From contig JAFVSI010000044.1 of the NCBI GenBank assembly GCA_017503865.1, forward strand, positions 36,766-100,765: DNA of 64,000 bases, given 5' to 3'. This DNA comes from Clostridia bacterium (GTDB lineage: Bacteria > Bacillota > Clostridia > Oscillospirales > CAG-272). The notes under the pieces are model-generated. The model made no database searches, was not told where the DNA came from, and saw only the letters and a program-made list of their open reading frames with translations. Positions 45,349 to 53,868 of the stretch are shown here, piece by piece; position 1 is the stretch's first letter; the number at the start of each line of letters is the position of its first letter. The position numbers and the translations under genes are program-made.

Positions 45349-46326
45349 TTGAAAAAGAGATACGATTACAACGAAACGGAAAGCGAACCTAAAAAGAAAA
45401 AATTTCGTTTGTTCGATATGAATCGAGACGGAAAAGGTGTTGAGGAAGAAGAAGACCGCACACCGAATCTTAAATTTTTCTTCAAGCTTTTCTTTAGAAA
45501 GTTCTCAAAACTTATACAGCTTAATCTTTTGATGATATTTCAGGTTTTGCCGATCATCGCAATAGTTCTCATGTATATTTACGGCAATAAAACGCCTACG
45601 GCAACTGACGTTTCCTTTGCCCCGCTTTACGGCATAGATTCGCTTGCAAATTCAGTTGGAGCCGCACCTTTGCTCGACCTTGTAAGTACGCAAATGGGCC
45701 TTCCCGTTTTCGCACCTATTATAAATATCACTATGATAGTTTTAGCCGTTCTCTTGATCGTTACATGGGGTTGGCAAAACGTCGGTGCAGCTTACGTAGC
45801 AAGAGGTCTGTATCGCGGCGAGCCAGTTTTTGTATGGTCTGATTTTTTCTACGGAATCAAGCGAAACTTCAAGCAAGGCTTCCTTCTTGGTCTAATTGAT
45901 GCACTTATTATGATAGTCCTTGCGGTCGATTTTGTCTTCTTCCTTTCAAGAGGCGGAACGTTTGCACTTGACTTTATGTATTTTGTAATTTTCGCACTTG
46001 TTATTGTTTATATGGTTATGAGATTTTACATTTATCTTATGCTTATAACCTTTGATATGAAGATTACCAAAATAATCAAAAACGCACTTATATTTACAGT
46101 ACTTGGAATTAAGAGAAATCTCCTTGCCATACTTGGGGTAGCAATTCTTCTCGTTATCAACGGATATCTTATCGTGCTTACCTTCCCAAGCGGATTCTCT
46201 CTTCCGGTTGTCCTTCCCTTCATCTATTTGTTTGCTTCGTTCTTGTTTATAACTACCTATGCGGCATACCCCGTCATCGATAAATATATGATTGCCCCGT
46301 ATGCGAACAAATCGGAAGAACAATAA
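45349..46326 (+). CDS. Membrane protein, DUF624/YesL-like
   Basis: 325 residues from a TTG at 45349, with ACGAGGA eight bases upstream; the longer frame overlaps proC. A highly charged N-terminus (KKRYDYNETESEPKKKK) is followed by about five or six hydrophobic segments (roughly 60-80, 110-135, 170-200, 205-230, 250-310). The WGWQNVGAAYVARGLYRGEPVFVWSDFF region resembles DUF624 proteins, which are often linked to carbohydrate uptake. Function unknown. It shares the proC transcript and ends at a good terminator. Confidence 0.7.
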   Translation: MKKRYDYNETESEPKKKKFRLFDMNRDGKGVEEEEDRTPNLKFFFKLFFRKFSKLIQLNLLMIFQVLPIIAIVLMYIYGNKTPTATDVSFAPLYGIDSLANSVGAAPLLDLVSTQMGLPVFAPIINITMIVLAVLLIVTWGWQNVGAAYVARGLYRGEPVFVWSDFFYGIKRNFKQGFLLGLIDALIMIVLAVDFVFFLSRGGTFALDFMYFVIFALVIVYMVMRFYIYLMLITFDMKITKIIKNALIFTVLGIKRNLLAILGVAILLVINGYLIVLTFPSGFSLPVVLPFIYLFASFLFITTYAAYPVIDKYMIAPYANKSEEQ

Positions 46327-46337
46327 GCAAGTATTTA

Positions 46338-46378
46338 AATAGCCGCCCATTAGCTTGGGCGGCTATTTTGATTTTTTT
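46338..46378 (+). terminator. Terminator after the proC operon
   Basis: Stem AATAGCCGCCCA / TGGGCGGCTATT around TTAGCT, then TTGATTTTTTT. Confidence 0.85.
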
Positions 46379-46389
46379 CAAAAAAGGTA

Positions 46390-46418
46390 TTGCAAAAACC
46401 AAAAAGGTGTGATATAAT
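46390..46418 (+). promoter_or_regulatory. Promoter of tRNA-Val
   Basis: -35 TTGCAA (46390-46395), 17-base spacer, -10 TATAAT (46413-46418), with TGTGA just before it. Confidence 0.82.
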
Positions 46419-46431
46419 ACAAAATCGTTAA

Positions 46432-46508
46432 GGAGGCATAGCTCAGTTGGTTAGAGTACATGCTTGACATGCATGGGGTCGATGGTTCGAATCCATCTGT
46501 CTCCACCA
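46432..46508 (+). tRNA. tRNA-Val (anticodon GAC)
   Basis: 77 nt with encoded CCA. Acceptor GGAGGCA pairs with TGTCTCC (one wobble), D arm GCTC-AGTTGGTTA-GAGT, anticodon arm CATGC-TTGACAT-GCATG giving GAC, T loop TTCGAAT. Confidence 0.96.
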
Positions 46509-46510
46509 AA

Positions 46511-46548
46511 AAAACAAGGGAGAAACACAGTTTCTCCCTTGTTTTTTA
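46511..46548 (+). terminator. Terminator of tRNA-Val
   Basis: Stem AAACAAGGGAGAAAC / GTTTCTCCCTTGTTT with an ACA loop, then T's. Confidence 0.85.
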
Positions 46549-46618
46549 GTTAAAGTCCACTACGACGAAAAAATAAAATTTAAAGAACTAACTGATTTAT
46601 GTTTCGTTCTTTTTATTG

Positions 46619-46647
46619 TTGACATTGTCGACAAAATATGATATCAT
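46619..46647 (+). promoter_or_regulatory. Promoter of the paaK-ior operon with internal palindrome
   Basis: -35 TTGACA (46619-46624), 17-base spacer, -10 TATCAT (46642-46647). The spacer begins with the palindrome TTGTCGACAA (46625-46634), a possible repressor site. Confidence 0.72.
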
Positions 46648-46682
46648 ATAAATTAATATTGTAAATTACTTAAGGAGTAAAA

Positions 46683-47981
46683 ATGATCTGGTCAAAAGAA
46701 GAAACTCTCCCGAGAGAAGAGATTGAAAAAATACAACTTGAAAGACTGCAGGAAACCATAACCAGAGTTTACAGCAAGGTTCCGGCTTATGCTAAAAAAA
46801 TGGACGAGGCTGGAGTGAAACCTGAGGACATCAAAACTCTCAAAGATCTCTCAAAGCTTCCATTCGTAACAAAGCAGGATATGAGAGACAATTATCCCTT
46901 CGGTCTCTTCGCAGTTCCCAAGGATAAGCTCGTAAGAATACACGCTTCAAGCGGTACTACCGGTAAACCTACCGTTGTAGGATATACACAAGGCGACCTT
47001 GAGACTTGGACAGAATGTGTTTCACGTATTGCTTGTATGGGCGGTGCAACCGAAAAGGACGTGGCTCAAATTTGCTTTGGATACGGAATGTTCACGGGTG
47101 CACTTGGTCTACACTACGGACTTGAGAATATCGGTGCTGCGATTGTTCCCTCTTCCACCGGTAATTCTCAAAAGCAGATTATGTATATGCAAGACTTTGA
47201 AACCTCTTTGCTCGTTGCAACTCCCTCATATGCACTTCGTCTTGCTGAGGTTGCAAAGGAAATGGGTGTTGAACCCGAGAGAGACCTCAAAGTTAAAATA
47301 GCTCTTGTCGGTAGTGAACTTCTTACCGATGCTATGCGTGAGGAAATGCACAAATTCTGGGGCAAGGATATCCTCATAACATCAAACTACGGAATGAGTG
47401 AGCTTATGGGCCCCGGTGTTTCGGGTGAATGTCTCGAGCATTGCGGAATGCACATTAACGAGGACTATTTCATTCCTGAAATTATCGATCCTAAAACCGG
47501 TGAGGTACTTCCCGAGGGTGAACAAGGCGAGCTTGTTATCACTTGTATCAAGAAGGACGCTCTACCGCTTATAAGATACAGGACAAAGGATATTACCCGT
47601 CTCTTCTATGAAAAATGTAAGTGCGGAAGAACTTTCTGCCGTATGGAAAACCTTTCAGGCAGAAGTGACGATATGCTTAAGATTCGAGGTGTAAACGTTT
47701 TCCCGAGCCAGATAGAAGAGGTTATTCTCAGCGTCGAGGAGCTTGGTCCTCATTATGAGATAATTCTTGAGAGAGAGGGATTCCTTGACAAGCTTACCGT
47801 TAAGGTTGAGCTTGCACACAGCACCGACTCCTTCTCAGTGCTTGAAAAAATCACGGCAGAAGTCAGAAACAAGCTTAAGATCATTCTCGGTCTTGACGCA
47901 AAGGTAATGCTTGAGTCTCCCAACACACTTCAGAGATTCGAAGGAAAAGCAAAAAGAGTAAAAGATTTAAGGAGTAAATAA
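46683..47981 (+). CDS. paaK: Phenylacetate-CoA ligase-like AMP-forming enzyme
   Basis: 432 residues of the ANL superfamily, PaaK branch. The P-loop HASSGTTGKPTVVGYTQGDL (about 97-116), the A5-like block NYGMSELMGPGVSGECLEH, and the hinge/C-terminal SGRSDDMLKIRGVNVFPSQIEEVI are all present. Activates an aryl or related carboxylate with CoA, or runs in reverse to yield energy. First of a six-gene operon with iorAB; substrate probably aryl- or indole-acetate. Confidence 0.88.
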   Translation: MIWSKEETLPREEIEKIQLERLQETITRVYSKVPAYAKKMDEAGVKPEDIKTLKDLSKLPFVTKQDMRDNYPFGLFAVPKDKLVRIHASSGTTGKPTVVGYTQGDLETWTECVSRIACMGGATEKDVAQICFGYGMFTGALGLHYGLENIGAAIVPSSTGNSQKQIMYMQDFETSLLVATPSYALRLAEVAKEMGVEPERDLKVKIALVGSELLTDAMREEMHKFWGKDILITSNYGMSELMGPGVSGECLEHCGMHINEDYFIPEIIDPKTGEVLPEGEQGELVITCIKKDALPLIRYRTKDITRLFYEKCKCGRTFCRMENLSGRSDDMLKIRGVNVFPSQIEEVILSVEELGPHYEIILEREGFLDKLTVKVELAHSTDSFSVLEKITAEVRNKLKIILGLDAKVMLESPNTLQRFEGKAKRVKDLRSK

Positions 47982-47983
47982 AA

Positions 47984-49723
47984 GTGAGTAAGAAAACTAT
48001 TATGCTCGGTAACGAGGCAATTGCAAGAGGTGCTTTTGAGGCTGGTGTTAAGCTTTCAAGTGCCTACCCCGGAACCCCCAGCACAGAAATCAGCGAATAT
48101 CTTGCAAAATATGAAGAAGTATATACCGAATGGGCACCCAACGAAAAGGTAGCGGCTGAGGTTGCTATCGGTGCTTCGATCTCAGGAGTTAGAAGTCTTG
48201 CTTGTATGAAACACGTTGGTCTCAACGTTGCAAGTGACCCTCTATACACCTTCTCTTACACAGGTGTAAACGGTGGTGCAGTTATCGTTGTTGCAGATGA
48301 TCCCGGACTTGCAAGCTCTCAAAACGAACAGGATACAAGAATGATAGCTCGTGCTGCACACGTGCCCGTGCTTGAACCTTCTGATAGCCAAGAGGCAAAG
48401 GATTTTGTAAAGTACGGTTACGAGCTCAGCGAAAAATACGACACCCCCGTAATTCTTCGTACAACAACTAAACTCGCTCACTCACAAAGCACGGTTGAAC
48501 TTTGCGATAGAGTCGAAGTCGAGGACAAAGAATATTCACGTAATCTCTCAAAATACGTTATGATGCCCGCATCTGCTATCGGCAGACATCTTGTTGTCGA
48601 GGATAGAGAAAAGCGTATGGCAAACGATGCTGCAGAGTTCCCGGTAAACAAACTTGAAATCAACGATAAAAAGATTGGCTTTATAACTTGCGGTATTGCT
48701 TATCAGTACGTTAAGGAAGTTTGCCCCAACGCAAGCATTCTTAAATTCGGTCTTGTAAATCCCATCTCCAAGAAGCTTGTTGAGGATTTTGTAAATCAGG
48801 TTGAGACCGTTTACGTATTCGAGGAGCTTGAGCCTGTTATTGAAGAACAAGTTAGAGCTTGGGGCTTTGACGTTAAGGGAAAAGACCTTTTCACAAGACA
48901 GGGCGAGTACAGTGCAAATATGCTCAGACGTGTTCTATTCGGTGCTGACGATGCTGTTTTCGAGAAAAAAGAAGCTCCCGCCCGTCCCCCTATTCTCTGC
49001 CCCGGTTGCCCTCACAGAAGCGTATTTTCAGTGCTTAACAAGCTCAAAATTCACGCTTCGGGTGATATTGGATGCTACACACTCGGAGCTGTTGCTCCTC
49101 TTAGTGTCATCGATACAACAATTTGTATGGGTGCAAGTATTTCAGCCCTTCACGGAATGGAAAAAGGACGCGGCAAGGACTTTATAAAGAATTGGGTTGC
49201 AGTTATTGGTGATTCCACCTTCTTACATACAGGCATAAACTCACTTATAAATATGGTTTATAACAAAGCTACAGGTACCGTTATGATACTCGATAACCGC
49301 ACCACAGGTATGACGGGACATCAGGAGCACGCGGCTACAGGTAAGACACTTAAGGGTGAAGACACCTATGCTATCGACCTTGCAGCTCTCTGCCGTACAG
49401 TTGGTGTTAAAAACGTTATTGAGGTCAATTCCTTTGATGTCAAAAAGCTTGAAGAGGTTGTCAAGGCGAGTGTGAACGGTGATGAGCTTACCGTTATCAT
49501 AGCAAAGTCTCCTTGCGTACTTCTTAAGGGACAGAAGTTCCCGAACGTATGTAAGGTCGATCCTGATACTTGCAGAAAGTGCGGTGCTTGTATGAAAATA
49601 GGCTGTCCTGCTATGACTCGCGGTGAGGACGGCAAGGTAAAGATCGACGCTACTATGTGTAACGGTTGCGGTCTTTGCCAGAATTACTGTAAGTTTGGTG
49701 CAATAAAAACTGTGGAGAGATAA
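47984..49723 (+). CDS. iorA: Indolepyruvate ferredoxin oxidoreductase, alpha subunit
   Basis: 579 residues. An N-terminal pyruvate:ferredoxin-like domain begins LGNEAIARGAFEAGVKLSSAYPGTPSTEISEYL; the TPP domain has CPGCPHRSVF, GDIGCYTLG and GDSTFLHTGINSL with NRTTGMTGHQEH; the C-terminus carries two 4Fe-4S clusters (CRKCGACMKIGCP and CNGCGLCQNYC). Oxidatively decarboxylates arylpyruvates to aryl-acetyl-CoA with ferredoxin reduction. GTG start with AAGGAG nine bases upstream, overlapping the paaK stop region. Confidence 0.95.
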   Translation: MSKKTIMLGNEAIARGAFEAGVKLSSAYPGTPSTEISEYLAKYEEVYTEWAPNEKVAAEVAIGASISGVRSLACMKHVGLNVASDPLYTFSYTGVNGGAVIVVADDPGLASSQNEQDTRMIARAAHVPVLEPSDSQEAKDFVKYGYELSEKYDTPVILRTTTKLAHSQSTVELCDRVEVEDKEYSRNLSKYVMMPASAIGRHLVVEDREKRMANDAAEFPVNKLEINDKKIGFITCGIAYQYVKEVCPNASILKFGLVNPISKKLVEDFVNQVETVYVFEELEPVIEEQVRAWGFDVKGKDLFTRQGEYSANMLRRVLFGADDAVFEKKEAPARPPILCPGCPHRSVFSVLNKLKIHASGDIGCYTLGAVAPLSVIDTTICMGASISALHGMEKGRGKDFIKNWVAVIGDSTFLHTGINSLINMVYNKATGTVMILDNRTTGMTGHQEHAATGKTLKGEDTYAIDLAALCRTVGVKNVIEVNSFDVKKLEEVVKASVNGDELTVIIAKSPCVLLKGQKFPNVCKVDPDTCRKCGACMKIGCPAMTRGEDGKVKIDATMCNGCGLCQNYCKFGAIKTVER

Positions 49724-50301
49724 TGGCTATGACAAAGAATATTATGATTGTAGGTGTTGGCGGTCAAGGTACACTGCTGACAAGTAGAATAATAGGTAAA
49801 GCAGCCCTCAGCGAAGGCTGTGACGTAAAAATTTCCGAGGTTCACGGAATGGCACAAAGAGGCGGTAGCGTTGTTACCTTCGTTCGTTTTGGCGAAAAGG
49901 TAAACGAGCCCGTTGTTGAAGAAGGGCAAGCTGACGTTATAATCTCCTTCGAGAGACTCGAGGCACAAAGATATGCTCACTTCCTCAAAAAGGACGGAGT
50001 GCTTGTCGTAAATGATTGCAGAATCGATCCTATAACTGTTGTTATCGGTGCTAAGACCTATCCTGAAAATATTATCGAGGAACTCAAAAAAGAGCACGAG
50101 GTTTATGCAATAGACGGTCAAAGAATCGCTATCGAGCTTGGCAACAGCAAGGTCCTCAATTCCGTTGTTCTCGGTTATGCAGCTTCATTCATTGGTTTTG
50201 ATAAGCAAACTTGGCTTAATACCGTTGCTTCAACAGTACCTGCAAAAACGATCGAAATCAATGAGAAGGCGTTTTTAGCCGGATACAATGCTGAACACTA
50301 A
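49723..50301 (+). CDS. iorB: Indolepyruvate ferredoxin oxidoreductase, beta subunit
   Basis: 192 residues of the gamma-like domain: IMIVGVGGQGTLLTSRIIGKAALSEGCDVKISEVHGMAQRGGSV is diagnostic. The ATG shares its A with the iorA stop (TAATG) and GGAGA lies within the end of iorA, so translation is coupled. A second in-frame ATG at 49729 is an alternative start. Forms the heteromer with IorA. Confidence 0.94.
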   Translation: MAMTKNIMIVGVGGQGTLLTSRIIGKAALSEGCDVKISEVHGMAQRGGSVVTFVRFGEKVNEPVVEEGQADVIISFERLEAQRYAHFLKKDGVLVVNDCRIDPITVVIGAKTYPENIIEELKKEHEVYAIDGQRIAIELGNSKVLNSVVLGYAASFIGFDKQTWLNTVASTVPAKTIEINEKAFLAGYNAEH

Positions 50302-50321
50302 ATTATTTAGGAGAATTTAAA

Positions 50322-50750
50322 ATGTTTGTAAAACAGCTAACGGTTTTTATTGAAAACAGATCTGGCAGACTTTCCGAGGTTCTCGGTGTACTCAAGGATA
50401 ACAACGTAAGTATTCTTTCGCTCAGCCTTGCAGACACTACTGAATACGGTCTTCTCAGGCTGATCGTTGATAATGCAACCCTCGGTAGAGAAAAACTTAC
50501 AGAAAACGGATTTTCTTCCCTACTTACTGAAGTATCTATCATCAAGATTCCTCACAAGGTTGGAAGTCTACAAAAAATTCTTGAAACAATCGACAAAAAC
50601 GGTGGGAATATCGAATATATGTACGGTCTTTCAATAGAGTCTGATATGGCATACGTCGTTCTTAAGACGTCAGACATACAAAAACTCGACCGCATACTTG
50701 AGGAAAACAATATCCATACTATATCTTGCGAGGACCTCGCAAACGTATAA
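50322..50750 (+). CDS. Protein with tandem ACT domains
   Basis: 142 residues: two ACT domains, the first beginning KQLTVFIENRSGRLSEVLGVLKDNNVSILSLSLAD, the second PHKVGSLQKILETIDKNGGNIEYMYGL. ACT domains bind amino acids; the pairing with iorAB and paaK is common in Clostridia and suggests an amino-acid sensor for this pathway. AGGAG precedes the ATG. No DNA-binding part is seen. Confidence 0.88.
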   Translation: MFVKQLTVFIENRSGRLSEVLGVLKDNNVSILSLSLADTTEYGLLRLIVDNATLGREKLTENGFSSLLTEVSIIKIPHKVGSLQKILETIDKNGGNIEYMYGLSIESDMAYVVLKTSDIQKLDRILEENNIHTISCEDLANV

Positions 50751-50768
50751 AATAGGCTTGGTATTTTA

Positions 50769-51578
50769 ATGATTATTGATTTTCACACACACATTTTTCC
50801 CGATAAAATAGCTAATAGAACAATTGAGACACTTTCAGCGAAGGGTGGCATTCCCCCCTTCGCTGACGGTACTGTAAACGGGCTTTTAGATGCTATGGAG
50901 AATGCTTCAGTTGACGTCTCCGTTACCTTGCCCGTTATGACTAATCCTTCTCAATTTGACAGTTTAAACCGCTTTGCCGCAAACATAAATGAAATCTTTG
51001 CAGACAAGAAAAAAAGACTCATATCGTTTGCTGGCATACACCCCCTTTGCGAAGACATTGAAGGAAAAATGAAATTTATCAAAATGAACGGTTTTCTTGG
51101 AATAAAGCTCCACCCAGACTATCAAGGAACATTTATTGATGACGACAATTACGTAAAGATCCTTGAATGTGCGAAGGAGTATGACCTAATCGTCGTAACA
51201 CATTCGGGAGTTGATGGCGGTTTCCGTGGCGAGCCCGTAAAATGTCCCCCGGATAGAGCTTTAAATCTTATTAAAAAGGTGCCGTATAACAAGCTTGTCC
51301 TTGCACATCTTGGAGCTAACGAAATGTTTACCGAGGTTTACGAAAAGCTTTGTGAGACCGACGTTTATTTTGACACGGCCTATATTTTAAGATTTGTTGA
51401 TGAAGATCTTTTCAAAAAAATAATAAAAAAGCACGGAGAGGATAAAATTCTTTTCGCAACAGACTCCCCTTGGAGTGACATAAAAAATGACGTTCAAATT
51501 TTGAAATCATTTGACCTTGATAAAACAATCGAAAACAAAATTTTCTACGAGAATGCACAAAAGCTTCTCGGGATATAA
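50769..51578 (+). CDS. Amidohydrolase family metal-dependent hydrolase
   Basis: 269 residues, TIM-barrel hydrolase. Metal ligands: HTH in FHTHIFPDK at the N-terminus, GIKLHPDYQGTF (His), THSGVDGG (His), LAHLGANE (His) and ATDSPWSD (Asp). This is the COG2159-type amidohydrolase/decarboxylase group. Small gaps of 18 and 14 bases place it in the operon. The ribosome site is weak (TAGGCTTGG). Substrate unknown. Confidence 0.85.
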   Translation: MIIDFHTHIFPDKIANRTIETLSAKGGIPPFADGTVNGLLDAMENASVDVSVTLPVMTNPSQFDSLNRFAANINEIFADKKKRLISFAGIHPLCEDIEGKMKFIKMNGFLGIKLHPDYQGTFIDDDNYVKILECAKEYDLIVVTHSGVDGGFRGEPVKCPPDRALNLIKKVPYNKLVLAHLGANEMFTEVYEKLCETDVYFDTAYILRFVDEDLFKKIIKKHGEDKILFATDSPWSDIKNDVQILKSFDLDKTIENKIFYENAQKLLGI

Positions 51579-51592
51579 TTACAGGTGATATT

Positions 51593-52786
51593 ATGGGATA
51601 TAATCAAAAAATGTATGGGCTTGGCAGCAAGCGTTCTATCATTAGAGAAATTTTCGAATACAGTAAGTCACGTGCCGCCGAGATAGGTGCTGAAAACGTT
51701 TACGATTTCAGCTTAGGAAACCCCAGTGTTCCAGCTCCGGCAGACGTAAACGATACAATCCGTGAGCTTCTTGATACCGAGAACTCCGTTCTTCTTCACG
51801 GATATACCTCGGCACAAGGAGACGCAAACGTAAGAAAAGTGATTGCTGACAATATCAACGAACGTTTTGGCGTTGGTATTTCACCTAACCTTATTTATAT
51901 GACGTGCGGTGCTGCCGCTTCTCTTTCAATCTGCCTTAAGGCTCTTGTTGAAAGCGGAGATGATGAGTGTATTGTTTTTGCTCCTTTCTTTACCGAATAC
52001 AGAGTATTCATTGAAAATGCGGGTGCAAAAATAGTTATTAGTACTCCTGCTGAAAAGACGCTCCAGATCGATCTTGCTGATTTTGAAAGCCGAATCAATG
52101 AAAACACAAAGGCTGTTATCGTTAATTCACCTAATAATCCAAGCGGAGTTGTCTATACAGAGGAAACTATCAAAGGGCTTTGCGAGATCCTTCGCAAAAA
52201 GTCTCACGAATACGGCAAGGATATATATCTTATCGCCGATGAGCCTTACCGCGAGCTCGTTTATTCGGGTGTCGAGGTTCCCTATCTTATGAACTATTAC
52301 GATAACACTCTTGTTTGCTATTCATATTCAAAATCTCTTTCCCTTCCGGGTGAGCGTATCGGATACATAGCTGTTTGCCCCAAAATGAACGACTGCGAGA
52401 ACATCTATCTTGCTGTTTGCGGTGCCGGTAGATCTCTTGGATACGTTTGTGCTCCAAGCATTTTTCAGCACGTTATAGCACGTTGTATAAATGCAAAGGT
52501 AAACGTTGAAGCATACAAAGAAAACCGCGATCTCCTCTATGACAATCTTACTGCATACGGATACGAATGCGTAAAACCCGACGGAGCTTTTTATCTTTTC
52601 GTTAAAGCACTTGAAGAGGATGCATACAAATTCTACGAGAGAGCAAAAGCACACGAAATACTCGTTGTTCCCTGTGATGATTTCGGAGTTAAGGGATATG
52701 TTAGAGTTGCCTATTGCACCGACAAGTCCAAAGTGCTCGGTGCTTTACCAGCCTTTGAGGCACTTGCAAAAGAATACAATAAATAA
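51593..52786 (+). CDS. PLP-dependent class I aminotransferase
   Basis: 397 residues. The fold-type I aminotransferase markers are NSPNNPSGVVYTEE (PLP-binding Asn), LIADEPYRELVYSG (Asp) and the PLP Lys in YSYSKSLSLPGERIGY. It closes the paaK-iorAB operon, so it most plausibly makes the 2-oxo acid (aryl- or branched-chain pyruvate) for IorAB. Specificity cannot be read. CAGGTG lies upstream of the ATG. Confidence 0.9.
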   Translation: MGYNQKMYGLGSKRSIIREIFEYSKSRAAEIGAENVYDFSLGNPSVPAPADVNDTIRELLDTENSVLLHGYTSAQGDANVRKVIADNINERFGVGISPNLIYMTCGAAASLSICLKALVESGDDECIVFAPFFTEYRVFIENAGAKIVISTPAEKTLQIDLADFESRINENTKAVIVNSPNNPSGVVYTEETIKGLCEILRKKSHEYGKDIYLIADEPYRELVYSGVEVPYLMNYYDNTLVCYSYSKSLSLPGERIGYIAVCPKMNDCENIYLAVCGAGRSLGYVCAPSIFQHVIARCINAKVNVEAYKENRDLLYDNLTAYGYECVKPDGAFYLFVKALEEDAYKFYERAKAHEILVVPCDDFGVKGYVRVAYCTDKSKVLGALPAFEALAKEYNK

Positions 52787-52790
52787 AACA

Positions 52791-52817
52791 AAAAGCGGCG
52801 TTTTTACGCCGCTTTTC
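52791..52817. terminator. Bidirectional terminator after the paaK-ior operon
   Basis: Stem AAAAGCGGCG / CGCCGCTTTT with loop TTTTTA, abutting the convergent gene's stop. Confidence 0.85.
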
Positions 52818-53669
52818 TTATCCTTGACAGCCGCACTTACCGCCAGGTCTATGGTCACCCTTTGGCGGGGTAAAATCGGGTGGGCAAAATTCTTGAGTTG
52901 GGAATGCCATCTGTCTGAATACACAGCAAGGATCGTCATCCTCAGCACTTATGCACTCCTTATCGGGTACACAGTACTCAGTTGCAGAAATAAGATACTG
53001 AGCAGGTCTTACTATCCTTACAACTGAGAAAATACCAAGAGAAACGGTAAGGTATCTACCGTCATCGTGTGTGTCACAAAGTGTGCCCGAAACCGTTGAT
53101 GCAACTCCGCAAGGAATATCGTCACAACGGCAGCAGCAACAGCACTTACAGCAGTCATCGTGCTCTCGAACCTTTGTAGAAAGAATTATCGGGTCAACCA
53201 CCTCAACAACTGCCATAGGAACGTTTTTACCTGCACAGCAAAGCTCTGGGACTGCACAGTAGTCTGAGCTGTCAGCACTGCTCTTAAATACACTTACATT
53301 ACTTTCACTACCGTAGAGTATAACCTTCTTTTCAAGTACTGCAATTCCTTCAAACTCCTGGCTTCTACCGTTGCCGACACAAGCCTCAAAGCAAATCTTA
53401 ACGTAAAATTTAATATTTACCGAATAAAAGCCTCTGTTAAAACGTACAGGCTCGATAATGATGTTCGTCCAAGCGATACAAGCGTCCTTTGCACGAACAC
53501 TTGTCGTTCTTTCGATTATCTCGTTTCCAAAATCGGTGAGAATTACCTTAACGTCCTCAAAGCAATCTCTGTCTCGACAGGAATCAAGAATTCTGTTGGT
53601 TTCTATAGCAACCGTTTCTTTTTGAGACGATTGCGAAGAAGGACCGCAAGGAAATCTATTTTCTCCCAT
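52818..53669 (-). CDS. Cys-rich hypothetical protein, possibly spore coat
   Basis: 283 residues with about 30 Cys, no signal peptide and no membrane segment. A block DDCCKCCCCCRCDD (about 195-208) is extremely Cys dense, and the tail is PRPGGKCGCQG-like (GGKCGCQG). The middle, YSVNIKFYVKICFEACVG, forms beta strands. Relatives of this type occur in spore-forming Clostridia, and the Cys content fits a disulfide-linked coat layer; no family name is known to me. CGGAGG precedes the ATG. CATAGCAT upstream resembles a sporulation -10. Confidence 0.62.
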   Translation of the reverse strand: MGENRFPCGPSSQSSQKETVAIETNRILDSCRDRDCFEDVKVILTDFGNEIIERTTSVRAKDACIAWTNIIIEPVRFNRGFYSVNIKFYVKICFEACVGNGRSQEFEGIAVLEKKVILYGSESNVSVFKSSADSSDYCAVPELCCAGKNVPMAVVEVVDPIILSTKVREHDDCCKCCCCCRCDDIPCGVASTVSGTLCDTHDDGRYLTVSLGIFSVVRIVRPAQYLISATEYCVPDKECISAEDDDPCCVFRQMAFPTQEFCPPDFTPPKGDHRPGGKCGCQG

Positions 53670-53801
53670 AATGTCTAACCTCCGTATGTTATAAAATGAG
53701 CCTTTGCTCTTCGTTATAATGCTATGCTGAAGTCACAAATTTTGACAATAAATGTTTTTTTACACTTTTGAATAAAATATTTAACTTTTTTCAAAAACTC
53801 C

Positions 53802-53830
53802 TTGCAAAAGATGACAAAATATATTAAAAT
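53802..53830 (+). promoter_or_regulatory. Promoter of the DUF1846 gene
   Basis: -35 TTGCAA (53802-53807), 17-base spacer, -10 TAAAAT (53825-53830). Confidence 0.75.
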
Positions 53831-53868
53831 ATATATATTGATTGTATTTTGAACCGAGGATATAAAAA

